64,000 nucleotides of DNA from Brasenia schreberi (lineage: Eukaryota > Streptophyta > Magnoliopsida > Nymphaeales > Cabombaceae): contig JAYKKT010000087.1 of NCBI GenBank assembly GCA_036023115.1, positions 11,209,001-11,273,000 of the forward strand, given 5' to 3'. Shown here one piece after another: positions 47,621 through 57,950 of the stretch (positions within the stretch are counted from its first letter, which is position 1; each line of letters opens with the position of its first letter). The position numbers and the translations under genes are program-made. The notes beneath the pieces are model-generated. The model was not told where the DNA came from. It made no database searches and saw only the letters and a program-made list of their open reading frames with translations.

Positions 47621-50600
47621 ATGTCTGGCCCTGTGGCCCATGTTGATGACCTTGAAGCCATATATTCTCGTTTGGAGAAAAGACAACTTCCTCAATATCC
47701 AATTTCCCTCAGCGAGAGAATACTATCCAATGGACAGAACTCCCAACATGTTGAATCCAACATCTGCAACATGGTGGAGTTGGTACTTCCAAACAAAGAT
47801 CGGTATTCTGGGTCATTGTTGGATTCCTTGCCAGAAGGCTTTGGCAAGTATATCTGGTCTGACGGTTGCATTTACGAAGGTGAATGGAAGAGAGGGATGA
47901 CAAATGGACGTGGCAGGATTACCTGGCATTCTGGAGCAATTTATGAAGGGGAATTTGCGGGTGGCTACATTGATGGCAATGGAATGTATACTGCGCCTGA
48001 TAAAGTAACATACAAGGGAGGGTGGCGACTTAATGTCAAGCATGGATCTGGAAGGAAATTTTTTTCTAATGGGGATGTTTTCGAGGGCTCTTGGATTGAG
48101 GGTATGATAGAAGGGCCTGGAAAGTATATTTGGGCCAATGGAAATGTTTATATAGGCAATATGAAAGGTGGGAAAATGTCTGGGAAAGGTGTCATGACTT
48201 GGACAAATGGGGACTCTTTTGAAGGACACTGGGTAGGTGGTATGATGCATGGTTTTGGAGTTTATACATGGGCTGATGGCGGGTGCTATGTTGGAACATG
48301 GTCCAGGGGATTGAAAGATGGAAAAGGAGCATTTTATCCTAAGGGTGGAAAGCTTCCTGCGGTTCAGGAGCTTTACCTTCGTGCTTTAAGAAAAGGTGGC
48401 CTTATCCCAAATCTGATAAAACAAGATCACAATCCACAGATTTCTCATGCATCGACAGTGGACATGGGAAAGCTCAAGTTTCCCAAACCTCCTAAGCCTA
48501 TCCGTGGTTCTTCCACCATTCTTCCCAATGGTGTTCTCCGAAGCTCAGGACAAGCTCACCGTAGGAATGTGTCTTTGGAAAGACGATGGAGTCTTGAAGT
48601 TGCACTTGAAAAGATAATTGGTCATGATGCAGCAACAGTTGCAGAACCCATTGTGGAGGACAATGAAGAGGATGTGGATACAAATGTACCTATTCTTGAA
48701 AGGGAATACATGCAAGGTGTTCTTATCAGCGAGCTGGTAATCAACAATAGCCTGTCACAGCTATCTAGGAGTGCCAAAAGAAGGCAGAAGAAACTTGAGA
48801 AGGGACTCAAAAGACCAGGGGAAACCATCATCAAGGGCCACAGAAGTTATGATCTAATGCTTAACCTGCAGCTCGGAATCAGGTCTGGTGGAGTTTGATA
48901 TTACATTGTTCCAGTAACTTTCCCCTTTCTTCTCTTCATGCATGAACTGTACTATCACAGTTCTTTTTCATAAATTTTCCTTGATCTAGCATTGATAACT
49001 GATAATGAGTTTAGCATAGTTTGAATAATTTCTGAGTACTTTGTACAATTCTTTTATCCTGTACCTCATACAAATTGCAAATGGTTAAACAGAACCCTTT
49101 TTAGTGTTTCATGATTCCTAACGATGTTGGTGATGTTGGTGGCACCATCTAAATCTAACAATTATAAACTTTGATTACTTTTGAGAGAAACGCCCCTAAA
49201 CTTAGTCCCTTCCTTCAGTCTGCTCTTTGTTGGTTTTGCCTTAATTGCTTTCAATCGGGCCTGCTGACAAGAGTACATTTCTGCTATTGAAGTGCATAAT
49301 TAGTGAGTCTATTCTTTTTCTTTATGTTCTTTTCTTTGTATAGAGGTTCAGTTGCCATCCGTATGTTCTTGTCTTTATTATAAAAAAAACATTCAGGTTT
49401 CCTTATGTAAACAAGCATTTAAAAGAAATCAATTTCAAGTAAATTGTTTTAGAATTTACATCCCTAAATTACATTATATTTGCAGATATACAGTTGGAAA
49501 AATCACACCTATCCAAAGACGTGAGGTCCGAGCATCTGATTTTGGTCCTCGAGCTTGCTTTTGGATGAATTTTCCTAGAGAAGGTTCCCAATTGACTCCT
49601 CCCCATCGATCAGTTGATTTCAAGTGGAAGGATTATTGTCCGATGGTCTTCAGGTGATTTGCTTATATCTTGGACTTGATCTTTCAAAAGATGAATTGCA
49701 CTGAGCACACATTTTGCTCGTTTTCTTGTTTATTTGTTTGATATATCATATAGCAACAAGTCTAACTATTATACTTCATGTAATGAAATTATCTAAATTA
49801 GGTGGATGTTTTTTGGTTGCATTCTCTTTACATAGAGTATCTTATGTTTTTTGGCCATTGTTTGTGGTCTTTCAAATGGGCATGCACATCAACACAGGAT
49901 GTCATCAAGCTCAAAACTACACCAGTGGTTGCACTGATGCTATCAGCTATACACTTTCATTTGTATGTAGGGAAGAAAGCCAGCCACCTGTCTGTTTTGT
50001 AGCAATCTATATTGATCCAACTTGAAGTAAGCTAGTGTACTCCCAGAGGTTTTGTTGTGGATTCCATGTGTTGAGGAATCCAGTTTTTCTCCGTGTTTGC
50101 TTCATCTCTCTTTGTTGTCAATAGTGGCAATTTGTGAATTGGTTCTTTTAGTAGTTTGTGATGGTGAACATAGAAATCCGACATGAATTTTGCTCTTTTG
50201 ACCGCAAGTCTCTATTGCTTACCGTTAGTATTCATTAATCTCTAATATATTTTCTTTTGGTATTGAAATTTGGAACAACTTTGCATGTCTTCTGCGTAAT
50301 AGACTTTAGTTTGTCCCTCTAGGAACTTGCGGGAGATGTTCAAGATAGATGCTGCAGACTACATGATATCTGTCTGTGGAAGTGCAGCACTTAGGGAGCT
50401 CTCTTCTCCTGGCAAGAGTGGGAGTGTATTTTTTCTTTCTCAAGATGATAGATTTATGATTAAGACCCTCCGGAAGTCTGAAGTTCAGGTAGCTTTTTAT
50501 TGTCTTTTCATGAGTTGACTGTAACTTCCTAATTTTGGTAATGAATGTTATGGCTGCGTTCTCCATTTTCTCTAGTTTCCCAAGAATCTACTCTCCACTA

Positions 50601-53600
50601 AGGGTGATTAGACAGACCATCTCAAACTTTGTCATATGCTGTTTCTGTTCGCAACTCTATATTCTGCAGTTCATGAAGGGTTTTATGAAGCTTATAGGAC
50701 ATTCTTAACCTCCGGTACTATTAACAGGTGTGGTTCACTTGAATTCAAAGATAGGATGATGCTCTTATGATAAGCATTACTTACCCGCTTTGTTGCAGAA
50801 ATTGTAGCTAGAGTAAGATTTTCATTTTTAACCATAATGTTCAACCAAACTAGAGAATAGGTTTCGGTTTTTCTCTACTAATCTGGTGTTTCATGGCTGG
50901 AGAACATGCAAGGCTTTATTTTATGCCTCCAGTTCGAATGATTAAGCTGTAAACTTTCTGACTTAAATATCATGTTTCTGAATGTTAAGTACTTGGAAGA
51001 AATAAAGAAAATTCTAATCCAATTGCTTGATGTTGGCATTTGCAGGTTCTCCTACAGATGCTCCCTAACTATCACCATCATGTACAAACGTATGAAAATA
51101 CCCTTATAACCAAGTTTTTTGGGCTTCACAGGATCAAAGCAGGTGGACAAAAGGTAATTCATAATTTCCCTCCAGATTTTTCATTCATTTTCTAATTTTA
51201 TTATATTACACTTTTATAAGATATCAGTGGAAGTATTTGATGATGCAACAATGCACAATGATTTTCTTGAAATGTTCTGTGAATATGCAGTTTCGCTTTG
51301 TGGTGATGGGCAACATGTTTTGCACAGAACTGAGAATTCACCGAAGATTTGATCTAAAAGGATCATCCCAAGGGCGGTGCACAAACAAGATTGAAATCGA
51401 TGAGAATACGACACTTAAAGATTTGGATCTTAACTATCAGTTTTACTTGGAACCTTCTTGGCGTGAGGCTTTATTGAAGTAGGAACTTTGTTGCACTTAT
51501 TTCTTGTTCTGCAAGTACTCTCGTCATTCATCATCTTTGTACAGTATCAACAACAGATTCTGTGAAATATATATTGATCTGAATTCAGCTCCAAAACTGT
51601 AATATGAGAATGAACCCAACATGTTCAATAGGGAACTCAAATTACACACTAAATCAGTTGAATACCAAATCATGCATTGATAGGAGAAACAGATCTTGAG
51701 CATACCGTGAAAAGGATATGGTGGATAAAATTCAGCATTATTTATTAGCGGCACACATAAAAAAAAAATACGTCTTTTAGTTGTATCCTACTAAATTTAA
51801 GATGATAGGTGCGGAATGAACCATGTGATGGTGTGCGGGGTTGCCAGTTATGACATCTACTTAAGAAAATATGCTCTATCAGGAAACATCCATCAAATAC
51901 GGATTATACTTTTAGCTGGCGAAGGAAGCATCTCTATTGCATCAGATACTAATAAATGAAGATTAAAGTAGTCTAAATTTTTTCCATCAGATACCAATAG
52001 ATCAAGACTACTTGGAAATTTTCTGGTCTTTCTGAAGGAAAATTTCCATCTACCATGGTCCGTGTGTTAGGTTTGCATTTTCGTGAACTCCTTGTGTTTG
52101 TATATAGATAAAAGGAACCCTGCTTTTAAGACAGTGAAAAATGGGGGTTTTGGAGGTTAAGGAAATGATAAAAAGTTACTGGCAAACCTATGTTGTTCCC
52201 TGACCTGTGATCTTATACCGTTGTATGTCAATTTCCTCTGAATACACACCTACGTTGCAACCTTACGTGATTTTGACTCTCATTTTGTCTGCCTTCGTAC
52301 TCTGATAAAGAGGTTCACATAATCATTGTAATTTCTGTATACACGTTCTCTTTACATTGCACTATATTCAACACGTTTCATTTCATCTCTTATATAGTAA
52401 ATGAGGTTCAATTGGCCAATCATGTTGAAGTCATATATGGAGGGCAAGGTCTTTCTGAATTTCATCAAACAAATTAATTTTCAGTAACACGGATCCTTTG
52501 CCTCCCTGAAATTCAAAAGTTCTACAAGCAGTTAAACTCAGTACACTTATCTGACCTTGTCCACAGAAGGCAGCTTTGCTTTCTTCTCAAGTGAAGATCA
52601 TGTTGGGGACGAGCATGTTGTAGTGCTGTGCATCAAATACACTTCCAGGTGCTAGCGGCAGCTAGTAAACATGCAATTGCAACAATAATATAGTCATGAT
52701 CAACCATAACAAAAAGCAGTGACTCATGATTTCCTTTTATTTCCTCTCGTGAGGAAAAAGTGTGATCATTGCGTGATCCCTGGAAACAGCCTGGATTTTT
52801 CTCAGGCAATCTGTTTCTCAAGTTTCGCATTCTTGTTAACTGCTTCTGCATAGCTAATGAAAACCATGTGATCTTTTGGTGTTTGTTAAAGCGTTTGAGC
52901 TTCCCTGGATTCTTGTTCTTTTATGCTTCTGCAGGCAGATAGAAATCGACTGCAAGTTTTTAGAACAACAGAGGATTATGGATTATAGTCTTTTATTAGG
53001 TGTGCACTTCAGAGCTCCACAGTATCTGCAGCCAGCCATAACTGAACGGCAGCCAGTGGCCCCAGGTGCATCCAGCAAGCCTGCTGAAGATTATAGTCTT
53101 TTATTAGGTGTGCACTTCAGAGCTCCACAGTATCTGCAGCCAGCCATAACTGAACGGCAGCCAGTGGCCCCAGGTGCATCCAGCAAGCTTACTGAAGATG
53201 GTAAACTACTTTCACATACAGCTTGTAATGACTGCAATCATAGGCCATTTAACACATCTAGTATATAAAGGTGGTTTATTACCTGTATTGTAAATTCACA
53301 AATGCGTAAACCTTTCTGAAGACCTTGTGTTATGCTTCTGGAAAAGAGACAAATGCGATGCACCCTTAATCTGATTAGTTTCAAAATCCAGTTGGCACTG
53401 GCACACATAACTCTGATATTATGTTGTGAAAGATGAAAATTGAGTTCAAACTATCTACTTCCTCATTCTTAATATCCATAAATATAACCTGATGCTGAAA
53501 CAAGGTTTCTGAAAGCTTTTGTAACGAGCATTGTGACAACTGAATAAGGAGTAATAGAGCACTTCTAAAAGAAGAAAAAGAATTAGAAAGGTTATGGTCA

Positions 53601-54446
53601 ATTCAGCAATCTTGAACTAGGGCTCCTGCCAATAAATAAAAGGGGCATATTTATTTTGATGGAGTGTCTCACGGTGTAGATTGAACAAAATTGATGATAG
53701 AAGCATAGATAATCACAGTTACAAAGGAAGCCACTTGCTTCAATTTGTGGGTTGTGCTGTAGACATTGAGTGATTTTGTGTTCATAAGCATGATGCACAT
53801 CTTTTTCCGGTCGACGAATTTTGTTGTTTAAAGTCTAGCCATCATACATTTCGTGAAGTGCTCAGTTTTTAGCAAGCCTATTCAGAAGCATTCGGTATCC
53901 TGATTTTCGTTCTGCTTCTGTGCGGAGCATGAAGATGAAATTTCCAGCTATCCTCAAGGGCTTGTTTTGGTTGCAAGGGGGCCTTATCAGAATGGTGTTG
54001 TTGTGGGTCCTCATATACGAGGTAGCCGGCTGCGAGCATCTGCTGCTGGTGATGAGGAAGTGGATCTCCTTCTTCCTGGCACTGCAAGGTTATTTACTCT
54101 GTGTGTGTGTGTATCTCTGTGTGCATGGAGGGGTGTACATGGACGTGTTAAAGTTCAATTTGTTCGATGTTTGAACAGGTTGCAGATCCAACTTGGGGTT
54201 AACATGCCTGCCAGAGCTGAACACATTTCAAAAGAAGGGAAAAGTGACTTGTTTCATGATGTATATGATGTTGTTCTCTATCTTGGCATCATTGACATAC
54301 TGCAAGACTACAACATGAGGAAGAAGATTGAGCATGCCTGCAAATCTCTTCAATTCGATTCCTTCTCAATCTCGGTTGTCGAACCCTCGCTCTACTCTCA
54401 CCGTTTCCTACAATTCATTCAACATGTATTTCCGAAAAATTCTTGA
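47621..54446 (+). CDS. PIP5K: phosphatidylinositol-4-phosphate 5-kinase with MORN repeats (PIP5K9-like)
   Basis: It makes PtdIns(4,5)P2 from PtdIns4P at membranes. Exons: 47621-48882, 49486-49653, 50323-50488, 51046-51153, 51291-51478, 52935-53200, 53928-54088 and 54179-54446, about 860 residues. Exon 1 encodes eight MORN repeats (about residues 62-245, such as [18 protein letters not shown]), known in plant type-B PIP5Ks as a regulatory and membrane-contact module. The kinase core has [12 protein letters not shown] (phosphate-binding loop), [10 protein letters not shown] (ATP lysine), [32 protein letters not shown] and [16 protein letters not shown] 108-bp stretch of exon 6 is duplicated in frame. 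Exon 6 ends in phase 1 but exon 7 as placed needs phase 0, so a small exon between 53200 and 53928 is missing or the copy has a frame break. The first ATG fits the family start. Confidence 0.92.
52981..53196 (+). repeat. in-frame 108-bp tandem duplication in PIP5K exon 6
   Basis: The unit at 52981-53088 is repeated at 53089-53196 with two mismatches. It encodes 36 residues starting [13 protein letters not shown] and ending SSKPAE in copy 1 and SSKLTE in copy 2. The frame is kept across the junction. The first copy retains the family context RIM before DYSLL; the second is preceded by PAE. Confidence 0.95.
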
Positions 54447-55039
54447 GTTGTATAAGAGCTGTGTTAGCCTAGTCCAGAGATTTCTTCCATGCATGGTCTC
54501 TCAGCAAGTTGCTAATAAATTCTCAAGTGTACATCATAGTGAGACGCCATTTTTGCCAAGGATGCATGAACAGACATAGTAATGCTTGTTTAATGTTTTG
54601 ATTAAAAGAGGCCATTTTTCTAATCAATCTTGATGATGGTACTCTTCCTTGGGGCTCTCATGAGAATCATTTAGCATGACTTCAATGAGAGGCTGAGAAA
54701 GGGTAGCCCTTAGTTTGGAAAGTTTTTAAAGCACCCGGAGACAAGGAGCAACATTTGTGAACTCGAAGGTGGAAGACTCGAAGACGATTGAGAATTAAAC
54801 CAAGCATCGACATAACCTGAGCCAAACAGCAAGCACACCATTACACTTGAAGCCAAGCGTTCCTTCTACTCGGACAATGATAATATTGCTTCGACCAAAA
54901 CAAGAGGTCTTAGCTTTCTTTGGACTGGATGGCACTCCAGAACAACCTGTTCTTCAAGCTTTCCTTGCTGCAAGTCGATGAATAATCGATGCTTGGGGTA
55001 AACAGCGTGCACTGCTTGCGTTTTAGTTACCCTTTTCTT

Positions 55040-55140
55040 TTCTTTTTTCAATGCGAGGCTGAAACTTACACACACATGCATGCGCTCTTCCAGGAATCAA
55101 ATTCAACACCTGCGAGTGGACACCGGTGAGCTAACAGTCC
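55040..55140 (-). mobile_element. tRNA-derived SINE
   Basis: On the minus strand, tgttagctcaccggtgtcc (A-box-like), gtgttgaatttgattcc (B-box-like) and the family tail (gcatgtgtgtgtaagtttca, then gcctcgcattg) appear in order. Confidence 0.5.
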
Positions 55141-56035
55141 GGATGCTTTTAGCTACACTTCACTCTCATACTTCGGCAATGAGATTCAACTTCTCGCTGC
55201 GAATTCATGAAAAACTTTGTTTAAATCCAAGTATGTGAATGCCAAAATATCACCACTTGAAAACTTTTGGGGAAGGAGGATCCAGTAAATTACATAAGCG
55301 GATGTTATTACAACCCTTGAATTTGATTGTATGTCACAAAAATAGGCGGTCGGCACAGCATTACGGTCTCCATCAAGAGCTCAAGAAGCTTCTCTTTCAA
55401 GGTTCAGAGAGGCCACCAGCAAGTAATTGTGCTGGATGGCACGTGTTATGTGGGCCACAAGGGAGGTTGTTCGCCATCAACGATGGTGGGAGTGTCTAAC
55501 CAAACCAAGCACAGGATTCATTTAGGAAAGCACTAAATAGCCTCCCTTAATTTATGAATTACGTGGTCTCCCATAAATGACCACCAAAAGTACCAAGATA
55601 AAGAAACAGAAACAGGAGAAGAGCAACAGCAATTACTTTCAAACTGAAATTGCATAAATTGTTTTTTTTCTCAAAAAAAGAAGGAAAAGAAAAATGAAAA
55701 AAGAAGTTTGCCATAAAATAAAAAAGGTTCCAGGTCTGACAGGGAAAGGATTCATAAAGACAGAAGTGTCACACCAGGATTTGACCAATAAGTTAATTGA
55801 AGCAATCCTATGATCACAATAATTGGTATTGCAGTATCGAGTTTAGTAAGAGATGGTTTTGGTCATAAATGTTGTGGGAAGAAGGTGTGAGCTACCACAG
55901 AGCGGAGACATATAGTTGGACACCACAGAAGTAGCTCGTACCAGTTTCAAAACCATATCCTTTCTGTACTTCTAGGCACTCAACGCTCTGTAAAATCGAA
56001 ATATATGTATATCAATGAGTGGCACAATTAGCAGC

Positions 56036-56215
56036 AATAGCTCACCTGGCTAGAGGGTCGACTCACAATTGGAAGGTCATGAGTTCAATACCCACAATGT
56101 GCACCTGGGTTCGGAGACCGGAGCAAAAAAGTACTTAATATGGTCACACCTCCATCCGCCTTAAAGTAGGTAAGCCACTTCGTGGGGGCTGAAACACCCC
56201 TTCCCCACGGAGCGG
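56036..56215 (+). mobile_element. tRNA-derived SINE, second subfamily
   Basis: The segment has atagctcacctggctagagg (A-box-like) and gaaggtcatgagttcaatac (B-box-like), about 30 bp apart. Its tail differs from the copies at 12428. A related copy is at 57290. Confidence 0.5.
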
Positions 56216-56964
56216 TTAAATTTTGTTGCTTTAAGGCATGCCACCTCGTGGGAGCCCTTTAAAGGTAAGAGCAAAACATCTTACTCTTACTCTAAGGCTT
56301 ACCGTCCTGTGAGAGTAACGAAATTCTCACCGGGGCTTACTGGAAGGACTTAAAAGGATGCAACCATTTTAAGTAAAGAGTAAGCAGTTACGAACTAAGC
56401 TTCTAGTTTTGGGTAGCTCGGGTGGAGTTCCTTATTTGGGTACGGTGTGACATGACCTACATATCCAACTGTGGGGTTCCCTTTCTTAAAAATTTTAAGT
56501 TCTGGGTGAGGCAGACGTCCACTTAGGCTCGAGGATGGCAATAAGGCAGGGTCTGAACCTGCCTTATTGCAGGTCCTGTAAGGTCTGTACCTCAGCCGAA
56601 CCAGCGTCTGTGCCAACCGAACTTAAATCTGATATATATTGGTACATGATATATGGTTTATATGTAGTTCGGGAGGAGTTGGTTTTGCTCTTAAATTTCA
56701 TGAAGAAAAATATTTTAAAGCAGGATGGCTGGCTTAACCAGCTCAAGGTGAGCTACCATTTTAAAAAACATGAAATTTTCAAGATCACAAATGCAATTCA
56801 AATAGTATGCAAAGAGAGATTAGTCGTGTAAAGTTATATAAATGTATAATGATATTTGGAATATTTGAAGCATTTGGAGCAAATGGGTGCTAGGAGGAAG
56901 GAAATATATGTTCATTTCATAACAATCATGAAACCTTGTAACTCAAATATATATTGGCTTACAA

Positions 56965-57070
56965 TAGGAGGCCAAAGCCTAAAACACACACCCACACATG
57001 TATCCTCTCGGAGTCGAACTCCCCACCAGCAGCAACAGCACTAAACCAGCCTGCCATTGAGCTAACACTC
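56965..57070 (-). mobile_element. tRNA-derived SINE
   Basis: On the minus strand, gtgttagctcaatggcaggc (A-box-like), ggggagttcgactccgagag (B-box) and a tail ending in ggctttggcctcct are in order. The B box is close to the GGTTCGANTCC consensus. Confidence 0.6.
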
Positions 57071-57289
57071 TCGGTGTCTAACGCAAATATTTGCTGGAAG
57101 GATAAACCACCAGAGTGGAGGCTTCTCTCAGAGGACACTTGAAAAATCATAAACTATGGAAAAGGAAAACCTTATGGTAATCTTTTTACAATTCATTCCC
57201 TCAAAAGCTTAGTCCATGATTACATGAACTGAAAAAGGACACTAGTTTAGCTAAAATACAGTAAAATCTACACCAGAGTCTAGCACAAG

Positions 57290-57400
57290 AAGCAACAGTT
57301 CACCTGGTCAGTGGGTCCACTCACTGTTTTGAAGGTCATGGGTTCGATATCCAGGGAATGCATCCGTTGTCTGCCGTCCCACCGTGCCAACAGAATATGT
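57290..57400 (+). mobile_element. tRNA-derived SINE, second subfamily
   Basis: It carries acagttcacctggtcagtgg and gaaggtcatgggttcgatat, parallel to the copy at 56036. Confidence 0.5.
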
Positions 57401-57950
57401 ACCAGAGCCTGCCCCACACAGGTCATGCATGGCTTTAGCCAAATAAGAATCAATCACCATATCTAGAAATCTAATGGCATACTCTCTGCAATGAATGATG
57501 ATTAAATATCCAGATGAAGATTGCTGCAGAGAGCAATCATTCGCAAGCAGGTTGGTACTTGGGTATTTAATACTGTGGATCTTACATCCTCAGTACACCA
57601 AGGCCGATGCCTTGGAAAGTATAGCACTTTTCTCTTAATAATACTTCGAGTAGTTAACACAGAATGATGCCATCATCATCATCAGAATAAACTAGAAGGC
57701 AAACATTCATCACTACACAATTGACATTAGAACCCTCGTGTCAGCCAAAACACTAAAACCAACATGCATTCATCATTCATCCAAACATGAACGTCATCAG
57801 TTAGTCAAAAAATATCAGCATCTGTGCCACCATTTTTACATCATATCCTGCCTGCACAACCAAAAACATCAACTTCCCATACCAAAGAGGTCAAAATGGA
57901 AGGACACCAAGACTGGTGTGCTGTGTTAGAATGCATGGTTGGCACCATAG

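Larger units (their letters stand above)
54447..57950. other. gap between convergent PIP5K and MCTP genes, SINE-dense
   Basis: The first part is the PIP5K 3' UTR, with AATAAA at about 54514-54519, 68 bp after the stop. The rest contains four tRNA-derived SINE-like segments and no recognised gene. Frames near 55240-55540 have no known motif. The part just below 57951 should hold the MCTP 3' UTR. Confidence 0.55.

Noticed and set aside
55239..55536. Frames of 69-86 residues between PIP5K and MCTP
   Set aside because: No motif, no splice partner, and the surrounding DNA is SINE-rich.
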